A DNA stretch of 64,000 nt from Bryobacterales bacterium. Its GTDB lineage: Bacteria > Acidobacteriota > Terriglobia > Bryobacterales > Bryobacteraceae. The stretch covers positions 122,135-186,134 of the forward strand of contig PMUP01000013.1 of NCBI GenBank assembly GCA_003166865.1, written 5' to 3'. This document shows positions 15,121-23,067 of the stretch, piece by piece; positions within the stretch are counted from its first letter, which is position 1, and each line of letters starts with the position of its first letter. The notes under the pieces were generated by a model. It did not search any database and was not told the origin of the DNA. It saw only the letters and a program-made list of their open reading frames with translations. A program made the position numbers and the translations under genes.

Positions 15121-17579
15121 ACCGCTTCTTGCTCGATAGCCACGGGGACATTTCGAAGCTCATCTCGGAGCTCACCTCGAGGCAGTCCCGCGCCGGCCAC
15201 TTGAGTGAACAGGATGTCGATCTGCACGATGCCCGTGAAATTGCGAATCTCATCAACCCGGGCTATCACGCCCGGGGTCTCCGTCACCAGGAAACAGCCA
15301 GGGAGTCCGGGGATCGCTTTTACGCCGAAGCTCGAAAGCTCCGCCGGGGATTTCCGGATCACGCGTACCGGCTCGCCAGGCTCAATCAGGCGAATAAGGA
15401 TGGCTCCGATGGAGATGAAATCGCCCGGTGCGCCGAAGGAGAAGCCCACCTCGAGAAGATTCGCGTCGCGGAACTGCATGGCGAACCGAGTCCAGCCCGT
15501 GCGGCGGCTCGAAAGCAAGTAGCTCTGGTCCGCGCGATGCGCCGCGCCGTCGTTCCAGAAGAAAATCATGCGCCTCGGATCTTCAGGACACTGGAACGCT
15601 TCGGGCCGCGCCTTTCTGAGGAAGATGCTGCGCACCGCCTCGCCAATGACTGGATTTATCTGGTGCGCCAAACCGAAGATCCAATACACGCTGGAGCTTT
15701 CGAGGCTGGCCAACTGATGCGCGGACGCATATTCGAGGTATTCAGGCTCAATGTCGGCGGCGATGAGCGCGCGGGTTCTAGCGGAACCCATGTTTTCATC
15801 GTGCACCCAGGATCCGAAGGCCGCCAGCTCCGCCTTCACCGGCTCAGTCAGCGAGCGGACCAGAATCGCTTCCAGAAACGGGCGCAGAACCAGGGACCCG
15901 ATGGCCGCGATGGAAGGTGCGGCCGCGAAGCGCCGGACAAAATCGAGCATACCCTGCTGCACGCGTGCGATCTCCGCCCGCTGCCGCATCGGCAAATGTT
16001 GTTCGCCTAGCACGGGATCGCCCTGCGCGTCGTATCCGGTGGTGCTGCCAACATCGCACATCATGCATTGTTCCACCAGTTCGGGTGAGCGCATGAAGGA
16101 ATGCGCGATTCGCAAAGGCTGCCCGTTCTCCGCCAGGAATCCCTCCGCGTGGGCGCCCGCGCGCTGGATCTTGCGCACGCCGCTGCCGGTAACAAGGTAC
16201 AACCCATGGGTCTTAACCGGCACTTTCTCGTGATCGAGAATTTTCTGCAGGCAATGCTGAATCGTGCCCGAATAACCCAAATCAACCACCCCGATGCGTC
16301 CTGGTTGCGCTGGCACCGTCTTTCGGAAGTACGCGATCAACCGGCGTCGAGCCTCGGCCGAGGCTGCCACTGCGCGAGCCTTCAGCAGCGGATCTCCCGC
16401 AATCTTCTGCGCGAGCTTTCCGGCTGTTTCCGCGGAAATCAGCGCGTCGCCGTCGAGGCCCAGGGCTGACCAATCGATTCCCAGGGGCTCGCACAGATCC
16501 CGAGCGCGCGCAGGTTGCGGACGTGCCAGATAGCTTTGCAATTCCGCCGCATCGCCCCGGAAAATGCAGGCGCGAATCATGGCGTAACGGGAGGCGAAAA
16601 ACTCAACCGTGTCGATCCCAGTACCGAACTCATCGAGCACGCGCTTCAAAATCCGGCCCTCGCGCATCAGGCAGAGTAGCGTGGGGATACCTTCCGCCAG
16701 CGAGCGCTCGATCACCCATTTTCCAAAACCCGCTATCACCGGACCGAGAAACAGAGCTCCCCAGGACCGCTGCGGATCCGTCCAGTTTTCAGAAGTGTCC
16801 ACCGCCTGCGCCCGTACCGCGCTCAAACCCGCATCTCCGGTCCCGGGGAAATATGCCGCACGCTCCGATGGGGGCGCGGAGAGCTCCAGATCCAGGGCGC
16901 GCCGAAAATCCTCGGGCACGCGTGGACGCCACACCGCGGCCATCCCCAATTCGCGCGCCGATTCAAAGTCCGCGTGCCGGTTGTCGCCAATATGCAGGAT
17001 CTGGCCAGCCTTCCATCCGGTCCGCCGCATGAGCTCAGCATGCAACCCCCGCGCTTTTGGTTTCCGGTAGTGGCAGGAGTTGACGATCACGTGCGGCGTC
17101 CGCGGCAGAATCGCGCGCAGATGAACCTCTTCAAAATAGGTATCGGAGACGAAGGCCGTCTGAATGCCCTTGGAAGCGGCATAGTCGATCAACTCAAGAA
17201 TCTCCGGGTCGTGAAATGTGGATTCGCGCTCCAATTCGAGCTCGGCGCGGATTAGATCGGCCGCGGCATTTCCATCGCGCAATAACCCCGGCGGAAACGC
17301 GTGGTAAATCTCCTCGAGCGTCACTTCCCGATCGGAGTTTCGCCGTAAGCGGGCGGATTGCTCAGCCTCCATGCGCTCGATGGCAAAGCTTGCCGCTGAC
17401 GTGGAAGGGTACAGCACGCCGCGTTCGATCAGCCTGGCTCCCAACGCGAAGAAGAGGTCCGTGGGAGCAGGGTACGTGCGCCAGACTGTTGTGTCGAAGA
17501 TGTCAAGCGAGAGCAGCCGGATTTTGCCTGAATCGATGTGGCGTCGGGCGTCCTCTAGCGGTGCGTGCGGCTGATTCAT
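15111..17579 (-). CDS. HAD-superfamily protein, large, probably glycan-related
   Basis: The start at 17579 (MNQPHAPLED) follows GGGGACC at a sensible distance. Upstream in-frame codons run into antisense sequence and are rejected. The ~822-residue protein has a HAD fold at the N-terminus, with the nucleophile motif SLDIFDTTVW near residue 23 and later IHIGDNRHADFESARELGM with the family's GDN..D signature. The remaining ~550 residues are not identified, but similar large HAD proteins occur in O-antigen and capsule clusters. The next gene is a TPR-glycosyltransferase, overlapping by ten bases. A candidate sigma-54 site precedes the gene. The activity may be a phosphatase on a sugar phosphate, but this is unproven. 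Confidence 0.7.
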   Translation of the reverse strand: MNQPHAPLEDARRHIDSGKIRLLSLDIFDTTVWRTYPAPTDLFFALGARLIERGVLYPSTSAASFAIERMEAEQSARLRRNSDREVTLEEIYHAFPPGLLRDGNAAADLIRAELELERESTFHDPEILELIDYAASKGIQTAFVSDTYFEEVHLRAILPRTPHVIVNSCHYRKPKARGLHAELMRRTGWKAGQILHIGDNRHADFESARELGMAAVWRPRVPEDFRRALDLELSAPPSERAAYFPGTGDAGLSAVRAQAVDTSENWTDPQRSWGALFLGPVIAGFGKWVIERSLAEGIPTLLCLMREGRILKRVLDEFGTGIDTVEFFASRYAMIRACIFRGDAAELQSYLARPQPARARDLCEPLGIDWSALGLDGDALISAETAGKLAQKIAGDPLLKARAVAASAEARRRLIAYFRKTVPAQPGRIGVVDLGYSGTIQHCLQKILDHEKVPVKTHGLYLVTGSGVRKIQRAGAHAEGFLAENGQPLRIAHSFMRSPELVEQCMMCDVGSTTGYDAQGDPVLGEQHLPMRQRAEIARVQQGMLDFVRRFAAAPSIAAIGSLVLRPFLEAILVRSLTEPVKAELAAFGSWVHDENMGSARTRALIAADIEPEYLEYASAHQLASLESSSVYWIFGLAHQINPVIGEAVRSIFLRKARPEAFQCPEDPRRMIFFWNDGAAHRADQSYLLSSRRTGWTRFAMQFRDANLLEVGFSFGAPGDFISIGAILIRLIEPGEPVRVIRKSPAELSSFGVKAIPGLPGCFLVTETPGVIARVDEIRNFTGIVQIDILFTQVAGAGLPRGELRDELRNVPVAIEQEAVCQ

Positions 17580-17597
17580 TCGGTCCCCACGCATTAC

Positions 17598-17613
17598 GGC
17601 AATTCGTTTGCCA
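17598..17613 (-). promoter_or_regulatory. Candidate sigma-54 promoter before the HAD gene
   Basis: Read on the minus strand, TGGCAAACGAATTGC matches the -24/-12 consensus TGGCACGN4TTGC at all but two positions and keeps the obligatory 10-base spacing between GG and GC. The predicted start of transcription is near 17587, eight bases before the ATG, so the ribosome site GGGGACC would just be included. It sits in the 112-base gap between flbT and the HAD gene. The match is by eye and has not been scored against the genome. Confidence 0.42.
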
Positions 17614-17691
17614 TTTCGTTCCCGCTGGAATCGCAAGAGATCGAGCGGTAGTCAGACCGGTTTCCTGACTTCGGAGTGCGTTCCATGACGA

Positions 17692-18087
17692 CTAGGTGGC
17701 AGTCGTGATGGATTCCAGGAGGTTTTTCTCGTACCGCAGCAGGCGCTTCATCTTTTGCAGCGCTTTGTAATACTCTCCCGCGATGACCAGGCGGCTGACC
17801 TCCTGAAGCAGCGGGGCCATGCTCGATGCGGCGGCTAGCACTTCGCGCGTGAGGGCCAGGTACAGTTTCATGGTCTCTTCCCGCTGTTCCGGCTGGATGT
17901 ATAGGAGCTCGATGGCCATATAGATACGGCTGCAGGGAGTCTCCGATTCCGGCAGGATGTCCGGACACCGAAGAATAGGGGTGTGAGTTTCGATCATCAA
18001 TTGGGTGGAATACGCACCGTTGTTGCGGACCACTGCTCCGCCGAGGATGATCCGCTCTTGTGGTTTGAGTGTAAGAACGAGTCCCAT
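17692..18087 (-). CDS. flbT: Flagellin mRNA regulator FlbT
   Basis: In Caulobacter, FlbT binds flagellin mRNA and represses its translation until the hook is complete. The 131-residue protein contains the family start LVLTLKPQERIILGGAVVRN and the C-terminal KLYLALTREVLAA...SRLVIAGEYYKALQKMKRLLRYE pattern. Length is typical. It follows the small helical gene by 38 bases. A flbT/flaF pair is standard in alphaproteobacteria and less usual outside them. Here the two genes are separated by a HAD and a glycosyltransferase gene. It may couple flagellin expression to modification. Confidence 0.82.
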   Translation of the reverse strand: MGLVLTLKPQERIILGGAVVRNNGAYSTQLMIETHTPILRCPDILPESETPCSRIYMAIELLYIQPEQREETMKLYLALTREVLAAASSMAPLLQEVSRLVIAGEYYKALQKMKRLLRYEKNLLESITTAT

Positions 18088-18125
18088 GAGGCTCCTCGAT
18101 TTATCGGCCGGCAGCCGCTTTTCGA

Positions 18126-18362
18126 TTAGCGGCCGCGCGCGAAATACAGCCGTTCCAGTTCGTGGACTTCATCCCGGCGGCGCCGCCTTTCCTGCTCCAG
18201 GCGATACCACACCCGACCCAGCAGAAAGAGCGTCGCGTGTTCCGCTTCACCCTTCATTTGATTTAGCGTGATAATCTGCATCAGCTCCAGCTCGCTGTTG
18301 GACAGCAGATGCAGGGACGCGTCGGACTCTATCGGTTGGCGTCCGTCCTTTACTTTCGTCAT
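18126..18362 (-). CDS. Small helical protein upstream of flbT, unknown
   Basis: I chose the ATG at 18362 (MTKVKDGRQP), preceded by GGAGAG about ten bases upstream, giving 78 residues. A second ATG at 18392 (MALLPES) would add ten residues. The protein is largely helical and very charged, with an RLEQERRRRRDEVHELERLYF run at the C-terminus that suggests a coiled coil or a nucleic-acid contact. It has no signal peptide. It is divergent from the HDOD gene and leads the flbT operon. Small coiled-coil proteins at this position could be flagellar chaperones of the FliT/FlgN kind, but no specific motif supports that. Confidence 0.6.
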   Translation of the reverse strand: MTKVKDGRQPIESDASLHLLSNSELELMQIITLNQMKGEAEHATLFLLGRVWYRLEQERRRRRDEVHELERLYFARGR

Positions 18363-18408
18363 GTGTGTTTCGCTCTCCGGCAACAATGCCATAGTCTGCC
18401 TTCGGGCA

Positions 18409-18528
18409 AAGTATCGTCCGCCGCGCTGCATCTTATGGGAATTTATTCCCAGGGAACGCTTGCCGGGAGATTTTGCGGGGAGATTTCCGTTTTTTTCCCC
18501 CAAAGAGTACCGTAGCGTGACGATACTT
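18409..18528. promoter_or_regulatory. Divergent control region with inverted repeats
   Basis: The gap 18363-18555 separates the minus-strand flbT group from the plus-strand HDOD gene. It holds a perfect 10-bp inverted repeat with widely separated arms, AAGTATCGTC at 18409-18418 and GACGATACTT at 18519-18528. Between the arms lies a second inverted repeat, TGGGAA-TTTA-TTCCCA, at 18436-18451. A run of seven T and five C (18490-18501) is also present. The layout would suit looping by a regulator that acts on both directions. No sigma-70 boxes are convincing. Confidence 0.4.
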
Positions 18529-18555
18529 CGGTCGAGAGATGCGCCCGGAACTCGC

Positions 18556-19431
18556 ATGTTAAACGCACACCTTGCCGACCGCGCCACCAAAGGCCAGGAA
18601 TCCTACTGGGCTCTCAAAGGTTTACCTCCGTTTCCCGCCGTAGTGACACGTCTACTGGGGTTACTTGCTACCGATAACTACCAGATGCACCAGCTCGTGG
18701 ACCTGATCCGCGCCGATCCGATGTTTGCCTCCGAGCTGTTGCTCGCCACCAATTCAGCCAAGTACGGCTCGCGGAAGGAGGTCACCGGCATCCGCCATGC
18801 GGTCGCGCTGCTGGGAATGGAAACGCTGCGATCCTTTGCTGTCGCCGTATCTCTGCGCATGTACGTCGGGCGCGTCGCACGTCAGGACCAGCTCGGGAAA
18901 ATCTGGCGTCATTCGCTGGCCACGGCGGTGATTTGCGACCTGCTTGCCGAATGCAACCCTGAGATCACCAAGAATTCGCGCGACGACACGGCTTACGTCG
19001 CCGGGCTGCTGCATGATATCGGAAGCCTGGGGCTGATGGTCGCGCATCCAAAGGAATACGCCGAGGCGCTGGGCAATGCCATTCAGGAATCCAAGGATCT
19101 TCGCGAAATAGAACAGAATATGTTCCAACTGGATCACTGCGCGGCGGGGCATCGGATCGCGTGCGCCTGGAAATTTTCACCCGCGATTGCCGAGGTCGCG
19201 CTGCGGCATCACCAAGAGCCCTCCGGCGGCGACTTCACATTGCTGGAGCAGGTCAAAGTGGGAGTCTTGATGGCCGACGCATTAGGTTACGAGGTGGTTC
19301 CTCCCCAGCATGTCATGACATTAGCGGAGCTGGCTGAGCTCCTTCCAGCAGCCGCGCGGGTCCGTTTCAATACACAAATCGACATGCTCCCCGGACGAAT
19401 CGCGGAGCGCATCCGGTCCTTTGAATTATGA
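18556..19431 (+). CDS. HDOD-domain signalling protein
   Basis: The start at 18556 (MLNAHLADRA) is preferred because further upstream the frame runs antisense to the neighbouring small gene. The 291-residue protein is an HDOD domain protein, with LPPFPAVVTRLLGLLA at the start, then RADPMFASELLLATNSAKYG, RHAVALLGMETLRSFAV and an HDIGSLGL motif. HDOD proteins often lack HD catalytic activity and act as signalling adaptors in motility and cyclic-di-GMP circuits. Here an HD pair is present (LLHDIG), so residual phosphodiesterase activity is possible. It runs into the second motA copy 31 bases later. Stator control is a likely role but is inferred. Confidence 0.83.
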   Translation: MLNAHLADRATKGQESYWALKGLPPFPAVVTRLLGLLATDNYQMHQLVDLIRADPMFASELLLATNSAKYGSRKEVTGIRHAVALLGMETLRSFAVAVSLRMYVGRVARQDQLGKIWRHSLATAVICDLLAECNPEITKNSRDDTAYVAGLLHDIGSLGLMVAHPKEYAEALGNAIQESKDLREIEQNMFQLDHCAAGHRIACAWKFSPAIAEVALRHHQEPSGGDFTLLEQVKVGVLMADALGYEVVPPQHVMTLAELAELLPAAARVRFNTQIDMLPGRIAERIRSFEL

Positions 19432-19462
19432 GTTTTCGCTACGGAAAGGGAAGAGCAGAGTC

Positions 19463-20323
19463 ATGTTCGTATTAGTCGGCATCTTGGTAGTCTTCGGATC
19501 GATTATCGGCGGCTACCTGATCGAGAAAGGAAATCTGCTGGTGCTGGTGCAGCCGGCCGAGTTGATTACCATCGGAGGGGCGGCCATCGGCAGCGCGCTC
19601 ATCGCCAATCCCCCCGCGGTGATGAAGCGCATCCTCGCGGGAGTCCTGGCTTCGGTAAAGGGATCTCCCTACACCAAGGCTACATTTCTCGACACGCTGA
19701 AGATGCTGTATGAATTCTTCAGTCACGTCTCGAAAGTCGGCATGCAAGTCATCGAAGGTGAGGTGGACGCGCCCGACAAGAGCCCAGTCCTGTCGAAGTA
19801 TCCCAAGTTCTTGGCGGACCAAAGCGCACTCGCGTTCGTGTGCGATACCATCCGCACCTATTCCTCTGGTTCCATGAGCCAGCATCAGCTCGATCATTTG
19901 ATGGAGATCGATCTCGAATCGGTGGAGCATGAAGATCAAACGCCGGTCTCGGCGTTGGCCACCATCAGCGATAGCCTGCCGGGATTGGGAATCGTTGCGG
20001 CGGTGCTGGGCGTGGTGGTCACCATGGGCTCGCTCGGCGGACCTCCTGAAGAGGTAGGGCACAAGGTCGCCGCGGCGCTGGTGGGGACTTTTCTCGGGAT
20101 CTTATTGTGTTACGGCCTGGTGGGGCCGATCTCCTCCAACATGACCAAGCTGAACGAAGGGCGCGCACAGTATTACCAGTGCATCCGCCAGGGCTTGCTG
20201 TCGTTTCTGGACGGCAGCTCGCCCATATTGGCAGTCGAATTCGCGCGCCGATCGTTGCCAGCCGATCTCCGGCCAACGTTTAAGGATCTCGAAGAGACTT
20301 GCCGCAACTCGAAGAAGGCATAA
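19463..20323 (+). CDS. motA: Flagellar motor stator protein MotA (second copy)
   Basis: The start at 19463 gives MFVLVGILVVFGSIIGGYL, the normal MotA first membrane segment, and 286 residues. The upstream ATG at 19421 overlaps the HDOD gene and adds an atypical leader. Family features follow: QPAELITIGGAAIG after segment one, and DSLPGLGIVAAVLGVVVTMG with AALVGTFLGILLCYGLVGPI for the last two segments. Prolines in PGLG are conserved. The partner motB begins three bases after the stop. It is clearly a diverged paralogue of the copy at 10509-11366, closer to classical proton-type MotA by overall appearance. Confidence 0.92.
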   Translation: MFVLVGILVVFGSIIGGYLIEKGNLLVLVQPAELITIGGAAIGSALIANPPAVMKRILAGVLASVKGSPYTKATFLDTLKMLYEFFSHVSKVGMQVIEGEVDAPDKSPVLSKYPKFLADQSALAFVCDTIRTYSSGSMSQHQLDHLMEIDLESVEHEDQTPVSALATISDSLPGLGIVAAVLGVVVTMGSLGGPPEEVGHKVAAALVGTFLGILLCYGLVGPISSNMTKLNEGRAQYYQCIRQGLLSFLDGSSPILAVEFARRSLPADLRPTFKDLEETCRNSKKA

Positions 20324-20326
20324 TCG

Positions 20327-21127
20327 GTGTCCTCCGGGCCGGTCATCATCGTCAAGAAAAAAAAGAGCCGCCATGGCGCGCATCACGGCGGCGCCTGGAA
20401 AGTGGCCTACGCGGATTTCGTCACTGCCATGATGGCCCTATTCATTGTCCTGTGGCTGCTCAGCAGCAGTGAGCGCGTGCAGAAGACGGTGGGAGGCTAT
20501 TTTCGCGATCCCCGAGGAAAAGGCAGAATGGTCGGCACCACTGTTTCGGGCGCGGGCGAAGCCATGCAGGTCAAGGTCGACGACATGGATAGCCTGAAAA
20601 AGAAGATCGAAAAAGCGATGGCGCAGGAGATGAAGGATTTTGACCGGCTCAAGGATTTCGTCAACATCACCATCACGGAGGAAGGCCTGCGCATTGAGCT
20701 GGTGGAGTCCGCCGCCGGGCTTTTTTTCGACAACGGCAGCGCAGTGCCCTCCCAGGCCGGCGCGGAGATCTTCGCGAAACTCGCCGAAGAAGTCGGTGCG
20801 TTGCCGAATCTGGTTGTTATCGAAGGCCACACGGACGCCAAACCATTCAATGGGAACCGCGAATATTCCAACTGGGAGCTTTCCTCCGATCGCGCCAACG
20901 CTGCCCGCCGCCTCATGATGAGCCACGGCTTGCGTCCGGATCAGGTCGCCCAGGTACGCGGATACGCCGACCAGCATCTTCGCAAGCCTGACGCTCCAGA
21001 GGATCCTTCCAATCGCCGCATTTCGATTCTGGTGAAGCGCGCCGAGCCATCCCTACCGGCGGACCAGCCTGAAGTCGACCCAAAATCGGCCGCACCGCCC
21101 CGGACTCAGGCCACTAACACGCGATGA
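20327..21127 (+). CDS. motB: Flagellar motor stator protein MotB (second copy)
   Basis: The 266-residue protein starts with GTG at 20327. It has a basic start (KKKKSRHGAHHGG), one membrane segment carrying the ion-binding D30 in VAYADFVTAMMALFIVLWLL, and an OmpA peptidoglycan domain with GHTDAKPFNGNREYSNWELS and RGYADQHLRKPDAPEDPSNRRISI. It is the pair partner of the preceding motA. The stop overlaps the convergent PAS/GGDEF gene by 22 bases. With the first motA/motB pair this gives two complete stators. Differential use under different load or ion conditions is plausible. Confidence 0.92.
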   Translation: MSSGPVIIVKKKKSRHGAHHGGAWKVAYADFVTAMMALFIVLWLLSSSERVQKTVGGYFRDPRGKGRMVGTTVSGAGEAMQVKVDDMDSLKKKIEKAMAQEMKDFDRLKDFVNITITEEGLRIELVESAAGLFFDNGSAVPSQAGAEIFAKLAEEVGALPNLVVIEGHTDAKPFNGNREYSNWELSSDRANAARRLMMSHGLRPDQVAQVRGYADQHLRKPDAPEDPSNRRISILVKRAEPSLPADQPEVDPKSAAPPRTQATNTR

Positions 21128-22023
21128 CCGCCTGCCTTTGATCCGGCGTCCACGCCCTTCGTCAAGCGATCCGTTACCGACGTTGCCGTATCCCCAGTCT
21201 GGAACATGGTGCAGCCGATCGTAACTGTAATCTGAACCGCTTTTCCCCACCAACGGATGCCGGACGCCGAGATCAGGGCGCGGATCCGTTCGGCTGCGAT
21301 GGTAAGGTTAGCGATCGCCGGAACTTCCATAATCGCTAGAATCGAATGGTCTTCCCAACGTCCTGAGATGTCGGTAAACCGAATACAAAGCAGCGTCGTG
21401 CGGCTCACCATTCGAAGCAGTTGATCTCCGGCTTCGCGGCCCAGATTCCGGTCGCGATCCCCCAGATGGTCGATCGCGATCAACAGCGTTCCAGCCGTGA
21501 TGCCATCCTCCTGGAAATGTTCGAGTCTCAATTCGAGCTGCTTCCGCATGTACTCCTGCGACGCACTCTCGATTCTCTCGTCCCACAGCCCATGCTGGTT
21601 GAGCACCCGTCCGCGCCTGACAAGAGCAGGGATGTCCTTGCTCTCGCGAAGGATTTCACGCGCTCCGATCACCTCCCCGGTCGCCGATCGCACTGGCATG
21701 GTCCGCACCTCGACCGCGATTCTGTGTCCCTGCTTGTGCAGAAGAAACATGCGAGCACGCCGCTCCAGCTGATCGTCGAGCGTTTCCCGCAGCGGCACGC
21801 TGGCAGCCGGCTCTCCTGTTTCGCCGCAGTAGGAGAGGATATCGCGGAATGGAGCGCCCAGAGCTTCGTTCGCTGCGAATCCGGTAATCGCCTCGGCGCG
21901 TTTGCTCCAGAACCTGACGATGCCCTGCCGGTCAGCGAACCAGACGCCGTCGGGCAAGGAATCGAGGAGCGCTAAATGCAGCGGCTCAAACTCCAGCGGG
22001 AGCTCCTCCAGTTCGCTTCGCAT
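21106..22023 (-). CDS. PAS protein with degenerate GGDEF domain
   Basis: The 305-residue protein has a PAS domain at about residues 15-135 (LDSLPDGVWFADRQGIVRFW, with the GAPFRDIL and HRIAVEVRTMPVR pattern) and then a GGDEF-like fold (HFQEDGITAGTLLIAIDHLGDRDR). The catalytic signature itself is lost: where GG(D/E)EF should be, the sequence reads SGRWEDHSIL. It is therefore unlikely to make cyclic di-GMP and may bind it or act as a scaffold. Its ATG immediately follows the fliM stop, with no spacer, so it is co-translated with a motor switch gene. That position suggests sensory input to the C-ring. Confidence 0.8.
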   Translation of the reverse strand: MRSELEELPLEFEPLHLALLDSLPDGVWFADRQGIVRFWSKRAEAITGFAANEALGAPFRDILSYCGETGEPAASVPLRETLDDQLERRARMFLLHKQGHRIAVEVRTMPVRSATGEVIGAREILRESKDIPALVRRGRVLNQHGLWDERIESASQEYMRKQLELRLEHFQEDGITAGTLLIAIDHLGDRDRNLGREAGDQLLRMVSRTTLLCIRFTDISGRWEDHSILAIMEVPAIANLTIAAERIRALISASGIRWWGKAVQITVTIGCTMFQTGDTATSVTDRLTKGVDAGSKAGGHRVLVA

Positions 22024-22998
22024 TTAATCCTCCCGCACCAGGCTCTCGACGGCGAACGCCATTTTGCCGCCGGCGCTGACTGCCCGTCCTTGATACTTTG
22101 GCTTGCCATTCACTTTCAGAGTCATCACCGACTTCGCCGGGTGATCCACGATAAGCACATCCCCCGCCTCCAGCGAAACCAAATCGCTGATGGAAATCGA
22201 AGGCGCACCCATGGTTGCTTCCAACCGGACCGTTCCCGCCCGGATCTTCCTAAAAATCTCAGCGGGTCTCGCCGGACCCGTCTCCACCTTGCGCGCCCTC
22301 CACTGCTGGTCAAATTTTTGACGCATCATCTTGAGAATGACACTCGGAATGGCCAGGTTCATCATTCCCGACACTTCGCCGATCCGCATTTCGATCCCGA
22401 TCGCCACCACGGCTTCCTGCGGCGCCAGCACCCGGAACGATTGGGTCTCTGTTTCCACCGCTTCGACGGCGAATTCCAGGTTTACAACGGTTCTCCAGGC
22501 CCCCTGGAGATCCTGTAGCATGATCCGGAACAAGCTTTGGAGCAGCTTCAATTCAATCTCGGTGGCTTCACGCGTGAGCGTCACTGGCTGCCGTCCGCCG
22601 CCACCTAGCAAAAGCTCAATCATGGGGAAGATCAGAGCTGGATTCAATTCCATCACCGCGTTGCCTTCGTAGGGCTTTAACCCTAAGGAAAGTAAACAGG
22701 TTGGCGACGCCAACCCGGCGCTGAATTCCTGATAGGAGAGCTGCTTGACACTGACAATCGAGGCCGTCAGATAGGCTCGCAGGTAGGCGGATAAGCTCGC
22801 CCCCAGGTTGCGCGCAAAGGTTTCGTGAAGAGTGTGGATAGCCTTCAATTGCGCCTTTGAAATCCGGTCCGGACGGCGAAAATCGAAGAGGGGGTTCTTC
22901 ATAGCCAAATTCGCGTCAAGATCGGCGGTGATTGGCGCGTCAATGGCCTCTTCTGTGACAGGTTCCGAGGATGGTTGCGACACGTTTTCTCCATTCAA
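22024..22998 (-). CDS. fliM: Flagellar motor switch protein FliM
   Basis: FliM is the C-ring protein that binds CheY-P and FliG. The 324-residue protein contains the family start of the middle domain (RPDRISKAQLKAIHTLHETFARNLG), the ELNPALIFPMIELLLGGGG motif and a C-terminal SpoA domain (GAPSISISDLVSLEAGDVLI, then GKPKYQGRAV). The usual N-terminal CheY-P motif LSQ(D/E)EIDAL appears as VTEEAIDAPI, with the final hydrophobic residues changed. A candidate sigma-54 promoter lies directly upstream, divergent from fliJ. The gene is joined to the PAS protein downstream. Confidence 0.92.
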   Translation of the reverse strand: MNGENVSQPSSEPVTEEAIDAPITADLDANLAMKNPLFDFRRPDRISKAQLKAIHTLHETFARNLGASLSAYLRAYLTASIVSVKQLSYQEFSAGLASPTCLLSLGLKPYEGNAVMELNPALIFPMIELLLGGGGRQPVTLTREATEIELKLLQSLFRIMLQDLQGAWRTVVNLEFAVEAVETETQSFRVLAPQEAVVAIGIEMRIGEVSGMMNLAIPSVILKMMRQKFDQQWRARKVETGPARPAEIFRKIRAGTVRLEATMGAPSISISDLVSLEAGDVLIVDHPAKSVMTLKVNGKPKYQGRAVSAGGKMAFAVESLVRED

Positions 22999-23011
22999 AA
23001 CATCTCTTTCC

Positions 23012-23026
23012 GCAATGCACGTACCC
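23012..23026 (-). promoter_or_regulatory. Candidate sigma-54 promoter for fliM
   Basis: On the minus strand GGGTACGTGCATTGC fits the consensus TGGCACGN4TTGC with two mismatches (first T and the C after GG) and correct 10-base spacing. The predicted transcription start is about 23000, two bases before the fliM ATG at 22998. The mRNA would therefore be nearly leaderless and would lack the AAAGAG that could otherwise be read as its ribosome site. That conflict lowers confidence, and a second site in the same 69-base gap on the other strand raises it. Confidence 0.4.
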
Positions 23027-23038
23027 TGCCATTGAGCT

Positions 23039-23054
23039 TGGCATCAGACTTGCC
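23039..23054 (+). promoter_or_regulatory. Candidate sigma-54 promoter for fliJ-fliG
   Basis: TGGCATCAGACTTGC matches TGGCACGN4TTGC at all but two positions and has the required spacing between GG at 23040-23041 and GC at 23052-23053. The predicted transcription start is near 23065, three bases before the fliJ ATG. The transcript would be almost leaderless, as with the fliM site in the same gap. The encoded sigma-54 activator at 11581-13002 makes sigma-54 use in this region plausible. Confidence 0.45.
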
Positions 23055-23067
23055 CTAGAGATTGCGC

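Noticed and set aside
18268..18556. Upstream extension of the HDOD gene to 18268
   Set aside because: The added residues are the antisense of the small gene and show no HDOD similarity. The natural domain start is a few residues after 18556.
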